Positions 53,652 through 62,672 of a stretch of DNA of 64,000 nucleotides are shown piece by piece (within the stretch, counting starts at the first letter, position 1; every line of letters begins with the position of its first letter). The DNA is taken from NCBI RefSeq assembly GCF_937910895.1, contig NZ_CALEMI010000066.1, positions 34,036 to 98,035 of the forward strand. Reading direction: 5' to 3'. The notes under the pieces are model-generated. The model saw nothing but the letters and a program-made list of their open reading frames with translations. It did not search any database and had not been told where the DNA came from. Source of the stretch: an uncultured Dokdonia sp. GTDB lineage: Bacteria > Bacteroidota > Bacteroidia > Flavobacteriales > Flavobacteriaceae. Made by a program: the position numbers and the translations under genes.

Positions 53652-53693
53652 AAAACGAAAGCAGCATACCCAATAGATATACTGCTGTTTTCT
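53652..53693. terminator. Possible bidirectional terminator between convergent genes
   Basis: An imperfect stem AGCAGCATA (53660-53668) with TATACTGCT (53678-53686) has A- and T-rich flanks. It contains one mismatch. Confidence 0.45.
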
Positions 53694-53708
53694 TGATTGT
53701 TATTCAAA

Positions 53709-54428
53709 CTATTTTATCGCTCTGATATCAGAATCACCACGTGAGCTTTGTTTCACTTTTGAAGGATTCCCCGCATAACGTAATTCGCTATCGCCGCTTG
53801 CGGTAGCATCTAGCATATTAGTAACGGTAAGGGTCGCTTTACTATCTCCAGCTAAGGAAACCGTAAGGTTTTGTACTGTAAAATCTTTATTGATAAACTC
53901 ACTATCAGATTTCAGATTCATCGTCATTGTGTTTGCTGCGCCAGAAAGCGTGATTTTTGCATCCGATTTTCCATTAATGAATAAGGTCTTTGCAGTCACA
54001 ATGCCTTTAAATACGGCATCTCCTTTACAATCTATACGAACCGTATCTGTAGTAAGTGCAGTATTTAACGTGATAATAGCATCAGAAGACGCTGTGAAGT
54101 CAGTGATCATTGCTGTAGATATAGCTACATCAAGAACCATTCTGCCTTTAAACCATGTATTCTTTTTAAGTCTTAAAAAGAGCGTATTACCTTCTTTATA
54201 GACAGTCACATAATCCATAAGATTGCTATTGGTTGTGACAGTGATGGCTTCTTTTTTTGATGACAACGTCACATTAACCTTAAAATCACTAGCAACATCT
54301 AGTTTACTGTAGTCGGAAAAGTCAAAGGATTTTGTGGTCGTATCACTTGAGAGTTTTACTTGTTGAGCGATTACATTGGTTCCTATAAAAATAGCAAGAA
54401 TAAAAAAGATGATGGATTTAGACTTCAT
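53709..54428 (-). CDS. DUF2807 / GIN-domain secreted protein
   Basis: This 239-aa protein has a signal peptide (KSIIFFILAIFIGTNVIAQ) and the repetitive beta structure of the auto-transporter-adhesin-head GIN domain: FSDYSKLDVASDFKVNVTLS, then VRIDCKGDAVFKGIV, INGKSDAKITLSGAANTMTM and ATASGDSELRYAGN. The family is common and multi-copy in Bacteroidetes. Role is unknown, possibly envelope stress. It is convergent with the gene at 53026. Confidence 0.87.
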   Translation of the reverse strand: MKSKSIIFFILAIFIGTNVIAQQVKLSSDTTTKSFDFSDYSKLDVASDFKVNVTLSSKKEAITVTTNSNLMDYVTVYKEGNTLFLRLKKNTWFKGRMVLDVAISTAMITDFTASSDAIITLNTALTTDTVRIDCKGDAVFKGIVTAKTLFINGKSDAKITLSGAANTMTMNLKSDSEFINKDFTVQNLTVSLAGDSKATLTVTNMLDATASGDSELRYAGNPSKVKQSSRGDSDIRAIK

Positions 54429-54522
54429 AACGGTTGATTTTTAGATGGATGTTTGGTGTTGATTTGATATAGAGACCGTGTATAAAGACAACTGTTACAG
54501 TTTTAATGAAAAAGTGTTATTA

Positions 54523-54542
54523 TACGCTTTCGCGAAAGCGTA
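54523..54542. repeat. 20-bp palindrome, perfect copy
   Basis: Perfect copy in the divergent gap between the DUF2807 and DUF4251 genes. Confidence 0.92.
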
Positions 54543-54600
54543 TAATAAAGAAAAAGAGTAAGGAATGATTTTTGATATAATTTTTGAAAAATTAAATGCT

Positions 54601-55137
54601 ATGAAAACGCGTATTCTTATTTGTTTCCTTCTTTTTAGTTTTTCGCAAATAGCTTTCTCGCAGTCCCGATCTGAACGAAAAACACTCAAAAAAGAGAAAG
54701 AAGCAAAAGCCTACCAACAAACAAAGACATTACTAGATAATGGCTCTTTTTTCTTTAATGCTGTATGGATGTATCCTCGTAGTGGCACTCAAATCAATTT
54801 AATCAATAATCCTGGATTTATTAAATTTATATCCAATGAAGACATTGATATGTATCTTCCATACGTGGGTATCGTTCGAATAGGAGGTGGTTTAAATCAA
54901 CCCGCGGCCATACAACATAAGGGTAACACAGTCTCTTATAAGATAGATCACGACGATGCAAAAGGTGTCTCCACTATTTCTTTTACAGCAGATGGATCTT
55001 TAGAGCGATATGATATTACAATGACGGTTTCTAGTTCTGGTCATGCATCTATTTTTATAAACAGTACTAAGCGAGATGGAATACGGTACAGTGGTGAAAT
55101 CACTGCACTAGAAGATCAAGTCCTTACGGGACATTAA
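54601..55137 (+). CDS. DUF4251 secreted protein
   Basis: Started at ATG 54601 (MKTRILICFLLFSFSQIAFS), with the signal peptide directly after; the ATG at 54565 would precede it by 12 residues. The 178-aa product has a Lys-rich helix (SERKTLKKEKEAKAYQQTK), then FFFNAVWMYPRSGTQINLINN and VSYKIDHDDAKGVSTISFT, which match DUF4251. The family function is unknown. Its end overlaps the end of the convergent pseudouridine synthase gene by 14 bp. Confidence 0.87.
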   Translation: MKTRILICFLLFSFSQIAFSQSRSERKTLKKEKEAKAYQQTKTLLDNGSFFFNAVWMYPRSGTQINLINNPGFIKFISNEDIDMYLPYVGIVRIGGGLNQPAAIQHKGNTVSYKIDHDDAKGVSTISFTADGSLERYDITMTVSSSGHASIFINSTKRDGIRYSGEITALEDQVLTGH

Positions 55138-55741
55138 TTTCTATAATCTGAGAAGTGATGATAGATGCTTCTACGGGATGAACTTCAGAGGGTTGTAAGT
55201 GTTCTAATTGTATATCACCTATACGCACTCGCACAAGACGTAGTGTAGGAAATCCCACAGCAGATGTCATTTTACGTACCTGTCTAAATTTACCTTCTCT
55301 CAGTACTACACGTATCCAAGAAGTAGGACCGTGGCGATCATCACGTAGTTTTTTAGAACGTTCAGGCAATACAGGAACTGTATCTAGTATTGATACCATA
55401 CAAGGTTGAGTCATATACTTTTTTCCGTGAAGCCCTATTTCTACCCCTTTACATAAGTTTGCAATGGCATCGTGAGTGATAGCCCCATCTACCTGTGCAT
55501 AATATTCTTTTTCTATTCCCGACCGATTAATCGTATCGCTTAATTTTCCATCGGTTGTCAAGAGTAATAAACCTTCAGATTTTTCGTCAAGACGTCCTAT
55601 AGCCATAACCCCTTTCGGGAAATCATATAAAGAGCTCAAAAACTTTTTTTTACGAGCTTGTCGCTCATCGTTACTAAGCATCTGACTGATATAGCCATAC
55701 GGTTTATAAAGCTTGAAATGAGAATGATTAGTAGCTGACAT
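55124..55741 (-). CDS. 23S rRNA pseudouridine synthase, RluE/RsuA-like
   Basis: This 205-aa protein has the catalytic Asp motif GRLDEKSEGLLLLTTDG, with YYAQVDG and the C-terminal VVLREGKFRQVRKMTSAVGFPTLRLVRVRIGD. The lack of an N-terminal S4 domain points to RluE-like enzymes that modify 23S rRNA near 2457. It is preceded by the RlmF gene, 17 bp away, on the same strand. Confidence 0.93.
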   Translation of the reverse strand: MSATNHSHFKLYKPYGYISQMLSNDERQARKKKFLSSLYDFPKGVMAIGRLDEKSEGLLLLTTDGKLSDTINRSGIEKEYYAQVDGAITHDAIANLCKGVEIGLHGKKYMTQPCMVSILDTVPVLPERSKKLRDDRHGPTSWIRVVLREGKFRQVRKMTSAVGFPTLRLVRVRIGDIQLEHLQPSEVHPVEASIITSQIIEINVP

Positions 55742-55758
55742 CGCGTAGTAGGTAACGA

Positions 55759-56607
55759 TTAATTTTTAGCCTTAAAACTCCAAACCAGCATCCGACTCTT
55801 TTTATTCCCTTGTTGCATATCCACTATTTTATGAAATGCTTTTAGTTTGTCTAATTGTTTTAAAAGCTTAGGAAGATTTTCGCTCTTAGAAATCAATGAC
55901 GTAAAAAAACCTACTTGTTCTTTAAAACCGACACTTTGTTTGATCATTCGTTTCACAAATAAGGCTTCCCCACCATTGCACCACAACTCATTAGAAATTC
56001 CGCCAAAATTCCGACGGGTATCTTTACCTAGATGTAATCGCCTGTTCTTTTGCATATTTGCCTTTTTTGCTTCTTCTTCAGAAGCGTAAAAAGGAGGATT
56101 ACACATCGTAAAATCAAAATAAGCTCCCTCTTGTATAATTCCTTCAAAGATGTTTGCGGGATTAGTTTGTAATCGGATGTCAATAGGTGTTTTTGCTTCT
56201 TTTGCATTTTTTCTTGCAGCCGTTACCGAAACCTCACTAATATCTGCCCCAACCATCGTCCATCCATAAATCTGTGATCCTAGTAAGGGATAAATACAAT
56301 TAGCCCCCACACCCACATCCAGTCCTTTACACTCTTTTTTAGGAGCCATCAGATCTGCGATATGATGTATATAATCTGCTCTATTAGGAATAGGAGGGCA
56401 GAGGTGATTTTCTGGAAGATCCCAATGCTTAATATCATAATACTGATGTAATAACGCTTTATTAAGTGCTTTTACCGCTTCGGCATTAGAAAAATCAATG
56501 GTCTTTGTTTGATATTCATTGACAAACGTGTGCTCACTTAATGCAGGATGACACGCTTGTAGGAGATCAAAATCATACGATTTTTGGTGGAGATTGTTGG
56601 GATGCAA
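55759..56607 (-). CDS. rlmF: 23S rRNA (adenine-N6) methyltransferase RlmF-like, TTG start
   Basis: This 282-aa protein matches RlmF, which methylates A1618 of 23S rRNA in E. coli. Motif I is GLDVGVGANCIYPLL and the catalytic motif NPPFYAS; the HPNNLHQKSYDFDLLQ start mirrors the E. coli N-terminus. The start is a TTG at 56607; no ATG is in frame between it and the stop nine codons upstream, though ATT or ATA cannot be ruled out. It forms an operon with the RluE-like gene, both acting on 23S rRNA. Confidence 0.9.
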   Translation of the reverse strand: MHPNNLHQKSYDFDLLQACHPALSEHTFVNEYQTKTIDFSNAEAVKALNKALLHQYYDIKHWDLPENHLCPPIPNRADYIHHIADLMAPKKECKGLDVGVGANCIYPLLGSQIYGWTMVGADISEVSVTAARKNAKEAKTPIDIRLQTNPANIFEGIIQEGAYFDFTMCNPPFYASEEEAKKANMQKNRRLHLGKDTRRNFGGISNELWCNGGEALFVKRMIKQSVGFKEQVGFFTSLISKSENLPKLLKQLDKLKAFHKIVDMQQGNKKSRMLVWSFKAKN

Positions 56608-56757
56608 AATATATATATTTAGAGCTGCAAGATATCACTATCCTTATAAATTATAGGCTTTATATAGTTTTGATCCTCTATGATTTTTAATCAGATTAGG
56701 AGTAGCGTATATCATTTCTTAAATTAGTCTCTATTTTTTTATTGTAAAAAGGTAAAG

Positions 56758-56777
56758 TACGCTTTCGCGAAAGCGTA
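56758..56777. repeat. 20-bp palindrome, perfect copy
   Basis: Perfect copy in the divergent gap between the RlmF-like and T9SS-cargo genes. Confidence 0.92.
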
Positions 56778-56865
56778 TAAAGAGACTTTCAAATACATAT
56801 TTCACTTCATCAGATCTTAACATAGAAAATATATATTTTGTTATTTTTAAAGCCAGTTGATTGCT

Positions 56866-56873
56866 TATTTTTG
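56866..56873 (+). promoter_or_regulatory. -7 box of the T9SS cargo gene
   Basis: TATTTTTG matches TAnnTTTG exactly and lies 17 bp before ATG 56891. It overlaps the alternative TTG start at 56861, which argues for the ATG. Confidence 0.55.
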
Positions 56874-56890
56874 CAAGGCTATACAAAAGA

Positions 56891-59221
56891 ATGAAACACC
56901 CTTTTTTATTTTTATGTTTTCTATTTCCATTTTTTGCTTTTAGTCAAAATATACAAGTGGATAGTCAAACCTTTTCTCCTCAAGAATTGATTGAAGATAT
57001 CCTTATTGATAGTAACTGTATTAATATGGTAACAGTTACCAATGTGGTAGGTGGGAATTTTGGAGAGAACGAACGGAGCTATGGATATTTTGATGCCACG
57101 GGGACTACGTTTCCGTTTGAAGAAGGTATTGTACTTACTACGGGGCGTTTACAAAATGTACAAGGTCCTAATACCAATTTAAGTGATGATGATGCACCAG
57201 GATGGGGAGGCGATTCAGATTTAGAAACGATATTAAATGAGACGAATACCACCAATGCGACAATCTTAGAATTTCAGTTTAGTTCTTCGGCGTCAGAAAT
57301 AAGCTTTCGATACATTTTCGCCTCAGAAGAATATCAAGAAGGAAATCCGAATACGTGTCAGTTTTCAGATCTTTTTGGCTTTTTAATTCGCCCTTTGGGA
57401 GAACAACAATATGAAAATATTGCATTGGTACCCGATACGCAAACCCCTGTAAAAGTAACCACCGTACACCCAGAAATCCCTAATGGATGTGAGGCAGAAA
57501 ATGAATTCTACTTTCAAAGCTTTAATGGGCCTAATGTCCCCATCAACTTTAACGGTCAGACCAAAGTTATAGAAGCCACGGCACAATTAATACCGAATAC
57601 GATTTATGAAGTAAAACTTGTGATTGCCGACGAGCAAAACTTTAGATTTGACTCAGCTGTATTCTTAGAAGCGGGCAGTTTTGAATTGGCAACACAATTG
57701 GGTCCAAACCGATTATTAAGTACAGGAAATGCGTTATGTGAGAATGAAACATTATTGCTAGATGCTACCGAAGCAGATGCGACTGGATATATGTGGTTTA
57801 GAGATGACGTTCTACTTCCTGCCGAAATGGATGCAACCTTATCAGTAGATATGCCTGGTGTCTATGAAGTAACCGTCACCCTTCAAAATGGATGTGAATC
57901 CTTTGGAGAAATTATCATTGAGTTTGGAGAAACCCCTATCGTTTCAAATACTACGGTAGAAGTCTGTGATACAGATCAAGACGGAAGTATTGTTTTTAAT
58001 CTATTCAATACCAATGATGCAGTTACCAATAATAACAATGCTAATTTTGTTGCAGATTTCTTCTTGAATCCTACAGATGCGATGCTTTCTGAAAATCCAA
58101 TTCCTTCGCCTACAGCGTATGAAGTAACGTTACCTAATCAAACGCTTTATGCAAGAGTAGAAAATCAAGCAGGTTGTTTTGAAATTGCAGCAGTCACCAT
58201 TAGTATCAATACAACGGTCACACAATTACAGATTGATCCTGTACGTATTTGTGATGATGCTCCTGCTGACGGATTTACAAGTTTTGATCTCTCAGATATT
58301 ACAGCGTCCTTAAATAGTCAGTTGCCAGCCGATGCTATTGTGAGGTATTACGAGTCTGCAACTGATGCTTCATTGGATGTAAATCGACTCAACACCCCCT
58401 TTGTAAATTCGGTCGCTAATGCACAAGATATTTTTGTACGGGTTTTCAGTGAAACCAGCTGTATTGCAGTGGGAATAGTTCCTTTAGAAGTGCTTGAAAT
58501 ACCAGTAGTAGGGGATGGAGCATTGCTTACTTATTGTTTAAATGATTTTCCAAACACGCTACAAATAGATAGTGGCGTGCAAGGAAATACCAATGGATTT
58601 ACCTACAGTTGGACGTTTAATAATAGTGCTTTGGGATTCACTACGCCTTCTATCGCGATTAATGAGCCAGGCAATTATATGGTGACAGTCACAGCGCCGA
58701 ATGGCTGTAGTGCTACGCGAAGTATTTCTGTACAACCTTCAAATACGGCTACAATTGATACCATCTTGGTAGAAGAGAGTACCGTCACCGTGACTGTTTC
58801 TGGGGAAGGAGTGTATGAATATGCACTTGATAATATTTTTGGTCCTTATGTGGAATCTCCTGTATTTACAAATGTTTCCTCTGGATTTCATATCGTATAT
58901 GTGAGAGACCGAAATGGCTGTGGGATCACCACTGGCGAAGTCGCTGTTATAGGTTTTCCTAGGTATTTTACACCTAATGGCGACGGAATCCATGATACGT
59001 GGAAATTAGAGGGCGTCACAAATACCTTAAATCCCACCGAACAATTTGTAATTTTTGATCGGTTTGGAAAGATACTATTCTCCAGACGCCGAATGGGCAA
59101 CGGATGGGATGGAGTATATCAAGGAGATATCATGCCTTCTAATGATTATTGGTATCTCATCAAATTTGCAGATGGACGTACCTACACGGGGCATTTTTCT
59201 TTAATTAAACGCGGCGGGTAA
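56891..59221 (+). CDS. Type IX secretion cargo with choice-of-anchor L domain and type B sorting domain
   Basis: Started at ATG 56891, downstream of the -7 box, giving signal peptide MKHPFLFLCFLFPFFAFSQN. The 776-aa product has a choice-of-anchor L domain (about 20-260; NFGENERSYGYFDATGT, ISFRYIFASEEYQEGNPNTC), Ig-like or PKD-like repeats, and a T9SS type B C-terminal domain from about residue 690 with YFTPNGDGIHDTWKLEG and YLIKFADGRTYTGHFSLIKR. It is exported by the T9SS and probably attached to or released at the surface. The biological role, such as adhesion, is not shown. Confidence 0.93.
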   Translation: MKHPFLFLCFLFPFFAFSQNIQVDSQTFSPQELIEDILIDSNCINMVTVTNVVGGNFGENERSYGYFDATGTTFPFEEGIVLTTGRLQNVQGPNTNLSDDDAPGWGGDSDLETILNETNTTNATILEFQFSSSASEISFRYIFASEEYQEGNPNTCQFSDLFGFLIRPLGEQQYENIALVPDTQTPVKVTTVHPEIPNGCEAENEFYFQSFNGPNVPINFNGQTKVIEATAQLIPNTIYEVKLVIADEQNFRFDSAVFLEAGSFELATQLGPNRLLSTGNALCENETLLLDATEADATGYMWFRDDVLLPAEMDATLSVDMPGVYEVTVTLQNGCESFGEIIIEFGETPIVSNTTVEVCDTDQDGSIVFNLFNTNDAVTNNNNANFVADFFLNPTDAMLSENPIPSPTAYEVTLPNQTLYARVENQAGCFEIAAVTISINTTVTQLQIDPVRICDDAPADGFTSFDLSDITASLNSQLPADAIVRYYESATDASLDVNRLNTPFVNSVANAQDIFVRVFSETSCIAVGIVPLEVLEIPVVGDGALLTYCLNDFPNTLQIDSGVQGNTNGFTYSWTFNNSALGFTTPSIAINEPGNYMVTVTAPNGCSATRSISVQPSNTATIDTILVEESTVTVTVSGEGVYEYALDNIFGPYVESPVFTNVSSGFHIVYVRDRNGCGITTGEVAVIGFPRYFTPNGDGIHDTWKLEGVTNTLNPTEQFVIFDRFGKILFSRRRMGNGWDGVYQGDIMPSNDYWYLIKFADGRTYTGHFSLIKRGG

Positions 59222-59292
59222 TTGTTTTATAAACTAGGAGGAAAGACTCTAAGAGTTCATAAAAAACGAACGCTACGGCTTTGTTGTGAATT

Positions 59293-59338
59293 GCGCTTTC
59301 GCGAAAGCTGTGCTGAGCTTAGTTGAAGTAGCGTATTA
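59293..59338. repeat. Palindrome with its right arm displaced by a second repeat
   Basis: GCGCTTTCGCGAAAGC (59293-59308) is followed by TGTGCTGAGCTTAGTTGAAG and then GCGTATTA. The second part resembles the composite half-site family at 62644. Confidence 0.7.
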
Positions 59339-59435
59339 ATTCTAACCATCAACTCCTTTATGTTGTATAATGTGAGGTGTTTAAAATTTAACTGCTTCAA
59401 ACCTGAAACCCCAAAGCGTTCAATAGTTTCATATT

Positions 59436-61628
59436 TTAGTGCTCTTGTCCCGGATGATACGTCTTCTCAGCTCGTTTTAAAACATCTTCTTTATAAAAAG
59501 CGACCTCTTTAAACTCACCGTTTACATACGGTTTTATTTGATCGTCAAAATGAGGGGAATCTGGATCACCACTTTGTCCACCCGCTAGACTTGTTTTTGC
59601 TTTTACAGTATCACCAAACTCCACAACAGCCACAAAGCTATTCCCACGAGTTCCATAGATCTTCTTTGTGTTATTGGTATAACGTTCCCCATAAGCAGCC
59701 AAGGCTCCCCAACGACCAGAAGCAAGACCTACGGGCGTACTTGGAAGGTCATCATTAAAAGGTTGTCTAATGTCTCCATTAATACGCTGAAAACGATTCA
59801 CGTCTCCCCAAGCGATCAATGCTGTTCCAAAATCAGTTTCTAAACGGTCTATGACAGTTTTAAAGATTTCCATCCGCTCTTCTAATGGAGATTCACTACC
59901 AAAGTAGGTAAGGAGTTGCATAGGTGTTAATGATTCATCAGGACGCTTCCCGTTTTTTAAATATTCCGTTCCATAGTAATGAGCAAGCGTCATCGCCATC
60001 GACGTTGTAGATGTTCTATAATCCCAGTTTCTGAGCTTTTCTATAACAGCGCCTGTTTCCTTCGTACGATCTATTTTATCATAAGCTTCGACAAGCCCAG
60101 GAATTAAGGCCTCAAAAGCGGGTAAATAGGAATCATATCCTAAAGCGATAAGGCTATCTAAGGTATAGTTTTCTCCCTTCTTCAAAAGATCGATCGCGTG
60201 TACACCTCTAAAATTCTCTCTGTCAATTGACATATAATTAGGATAGTCTTCTTTTTTTGGACTGAATTCTAATGCGGCTGTAAAAGGCGTGGAATTACAA
60301 TTTTGTAACCATCCATTTTGAGGATTTAAAAGCATAATCGTTTCGTCTACAGGATGCAATCCTTGCCAGTCTGTATTTGGATCACTTCCATCTACAGGCT
60401 GTGTATAATCAATAGACGGGTCGCGTATCGGAATATAATTCCCATGGAAATAGGCGATATTCCCTTCTGCATCTGCATATACCGTATTGTTTGAAGAGTT
60501 GGTGCGGATATCCATCATCTCTCTAAAGCCTTTGTAACCCTCTTGTTTTGTGCGAATGTAGGATTGTTCTAGTGCTTTTACAGGTTCCCACATAAGGGCA
60601 GAAGCCACCCATTTACCGTCCTTAAGATGAGTAATAGGTCCGTGATGTGTACGATAGGCGGGAAGTGTTTTTTCTTTGATGCTATCTCCATCCTTATAGC
60701 GGATGGTCATCTCATACTGTGTCACAGGTTTTGTCTGATCTCCATATCTATATACAAGATTTCCATTAGGATCTTTTTCAATGGTTTCTACAAACTCATC
60801 AATCACATCTGTATAGGTGGACGTATGCATCCAACCTGTTTTTTCATTAAATCCTTGGTACACAAAAAATTGTCCCCAAGTAACAGCACCATAGGCATTT
60901 AATCCTTCTTCACTTACGACGTGAACTTCGCCTCTGAAATAAAAAGACGTATGCGGATTAATCAGCAATAACGGATTTCCAGAAGCGGTAAGGTCTCCAG
61001 AGATCGCAATTCCGTTAGAGCCTTGTGGTTCTTGCATTTCCTGTTCAAATTGCATGGCGACTTCCTGTGTGTGTGGAATTTCCATCCCTTCTTCATACAT
61101 CGCTTTTAATTTTCTAGCAGAGACACGTTCTATATCACCACCTATAGAGCCTTCACTAAAATACATAGGCATCCACGGTTCAAAATGGGTTAATAATCTA
61201 GGGGTAACTTCTGGATGTGTTTTTAGATAATAATTAATCCCATCTGCAAAAGCAATACATAGTTTTTTAAGCCATTCTGGGCTACTCTCATAATTAGCAA
61301 TCGCTTCTTCTTGTGTCATAAATAAACGTGCGCGCACATCACTATAGATGGCATCTTCGCCTTCTACTTCGGCAAGACGACCGGTCGCCCAAATATAATT
61401 TTGTTCTACACGATTAAAATCGTCTTCACTTTGTGCGTAGAGTAATCCAAAAACAGCATCGGCGTCTGTTTTTCCATAGATATGTGGAACTCCAAAATCA
61501 TCTCTGATAATCGTGGTGTTCTCAACGTGTGAATCCCAACGCTCTTGTTCGGCTGTTTTTGTGGGTTCGGTTTTACAGGATAGAACACTTAAAAAGGTGA
61601 TGAAGAGAAAGCGTGAGTATAATCGCAT
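59436..61628 (-). CDS. Penicillin acylase family lipoprotein (Ntn hydrolase)
   Basis: Started at ATG 61628 (MRLYSRFLFITFLSVLSC, lipidated C18). The ORF extends 28 codons further back to 61712, across the split palindrome, and that part is rejected. The 730-aa product has the alpha segment (IIRDDFGVPHIYGKTDADAVFGLLYAQ) and, after PQG, the beta-chain nucleophile Ser204 in GSNGIAISG with NPLLLINPHT. Penicillin acylases hydrolyse amides after self-cleavage before this Ser; actual substrates may be N-acyl homoserine lactones or other amides. The N-terminus is nearly identical to that of the next lipoprotein. Confidence 0.92.
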   Translation of the reverse strand: MRLYSRFLFITFLSVLSCKTEPTKTAEQERWDSHVENTTIIRDDFGVPHIYGKTDADAVFGLLYAQSEDDFNRVEQNYIWATGRLAEVEGEDAIYSDVRARLFMTQEEAIANYESSPEWLKKLCIAFADGINYYLKTHPEVTPRLLTHFEPWMPMYFSEGSIGGDIERVSARKLKAMYEEGMEIPHTQEVAMQFEQEMQEPQGSNGIAISGDLTASGNPLLLINPHTSFYFRGEVHVVSEEGLNAYGAVTWGQFFVYQGFNEKTGWMHTSTYTDVIDEFVETIEKDPNGNLVYRYGDQTKPVTQYEMTIRYKDGDSIKEKTLPAYRTHHGPITHLKDGKWVASALMWEPVKALEQSYIRTKQEGYKGFREMMDIRTNSSNNTVYADAEGNIAYFHGNYIPIRDPSIDYTQPVDGSDPNTDWQGLHPVDETIMLLNPQNGWLQNCNSTPFTAALEFSPKKEDYPNYMSIDRENFRGVHAIDLLKKGENYTLDSLIALGYDSYLPAFEALIPGLVEAYDKIDRTKETGAVIEKLRNWDYRTSTTSMAMTLAHYYGTEYLKNGKRPDESLTPMQLLTYFGSESPLEERMEIFKTVIDRLETDFGTALIAWGDVNRFQRINGDIRQPFNDDLPSTPVGLASGRWGALAAYGERYTNNTKKIYGTRGNSFVAVVEFGDTVKAKTSLAGGQSGDPDSPHFDDQIKPYVNGEFKEVAFYKEDVLKRAEKTYHPGQEH

Positions 61629-61660
61629 GGTTATGTATGATTTAAATCGTGATGGTGGCT

Positions 61661-61706
61661 GTATACGCTTCTGCCTAGCTGGCAGGCAGTTTCGCGAAAG
61701 CGTATA
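61661..61706. repeat. 20-bp palindrome split by a second, 19-bp palindromic element
   Basis: GTATACGCTT (61661-61670) and TTTCGCGAAAGCGTATA (61690-61706) are the two parts of the usual palindrome. CTGCCTAGCTGGCAGGCAG (61671-61689) is inserted between them. The insert itself has CTGCCT/AGGCAG arms. Two T appear duplicated at the junction. Confidence 0.85.
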
Positions 61707-61711
61707 AAACA

Positions 61712-62617
61712 TTAATCTAATAGTTGATGGACGCCTTTTTCTAATGTATATAAGGTGGTGATTTCTTCTTGTGAAAGGTGTTTGTCATAGACAGAAAGTT
61801 CATCCATAAGTCCGATATAGCCGAGTCCTAGATAGATATTTGAGTTGTCTAATTCCCAAGTAAATGGATCTTTGATCTCTTTTCTTATACCTTTTAGTTC
61901 GCCATTCATATACAAAGCAGCTTTCCCTTGATCAGTATTTAAACCTGTATAGTTAATAAGAATATGAGTCCAAGTTCCTTTTACAAAAGGTGGATTGGAT
62001 ACAGGTATTAATTGCTCATTAAAAATAGGATTTTCATTATCGGCGCCTTCTGGAGTTGGATTCCAACTCGTACGATCTCCAATCACACCGAGTCTAAAAT
62101 CTCTTGGGTTTTCTTTTGTAAAATCTACCCAAATAGCAGCGTCATTATAACTAACGTCTGTGATTTGAATCGGATCACAATAGCCAGGATCAAGATCTGT
62201 AGTGGGATCAAGGCTTAACCAAAATGAAATAGCGCCATTCCAATTTGTTAGGTTATAGGCAATATTATTTTTACTAGGGTAGTAGATATAGCCTTTGCTG
62301 TCTTCTGTAAATAAAAGAGCATCTCCATAGCGTCCTTCTTCTTTTGAGATGGCTACGCCAGATTTATGTAATCCTACTTGCGCAGAGTCTCTAGCTCTTC
62401 TGTTAGGGACAGAATATAATTGGGAATCTCCCAAAGCAAAATCAGCGTTAATGCCATTGTCAAAAGAGGCATACAGGGTTAGCGAACTTTTTAGAGCAGC
62501 TTCTGATACATTTTCTTTTGAGGTGACGGGTGTTGTAGGTTCTTTTTTGGTGGTTTCTGTTTTACAGGATACAACACTTAATAAAGCTACAAAGAAAAAG
62601 TATGGGTATAGTCGCAT
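61712..62617 (-). CDS. LamG/concanavalin-like domain lipoprotein
   Basis: This 301-aa protein begins MRLYPYFFFVALLSVVSC (lipidated C18) and KTETTKKEP. It has a jelly-roll domain with LTLYASFDNGINADFALG, WNGAISFWLSLDP, WTHILINYTG and YIGLMDELSVYDKHLSQEEI, typical of LamG-like domains that bind carbohydrate or protein. The signal peptide and leader resemble those of the penicillin acylase gene downstream of it on the same strand. The pair probably arose by a partial duplication. Confidence 0.87.
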   Translation of the reverse strand: MRLYPYFFFVALLSVVSCKTETTKKEPTTPVTSKENVSEAALKSSLTLYASFDNGINADFALGDSQLYSVPNRRARDSAQVGLHKSGVAISKEEGRYGDALLFTEDSKGYIYYPSKNNIAYNLTNWNGAISFWLSLDPTTDLDPGYCDPIQITDVSYNDAAIWVDFTKENPRDFRLGVIGDRTSWNPTPEGADNENPIFNEQLIPVSNPPFVKGTWTHILINYTGLNTDQGKAALYMNGELKGIRKEIKDPFTWELDNSNIYLGLGYIGLMDELSVYDKHLSQEEITTLYTLEKGVHQLLD

Positions 62618-62643
62618 GGCTATATGTGATTTTATAGTGATGG

Positions 62644-62672
62644 TATACGCTTTCGTATTTTGACAAGCTCAA
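62644..62672. repeat. Composite half-palindrome repeat
   Basis: TATACGCTTTCG (62644-62655) is the left arm of the palindrome, fused to TATTTTGACAAGCTCAA. Read on the minus strand it is TTGAGCTTGTCAAAATACG then AAAGCGTATA, similar to the repeats at 24886 and 24915. Confidence 0.7.

Noticed and set aside
56861..56890. TTG start for the T9SS cargo gene
   Set aside because: It overlaps the TATTTTTG -7 box and would put extra residues before a clean signal peptide beginning at 56891.
61629..61712. N-terminal extension of the penicillin acylase
   Set aside because: It is encoded by the split palindrome and lies before a normal lipoprotein signal peptide.
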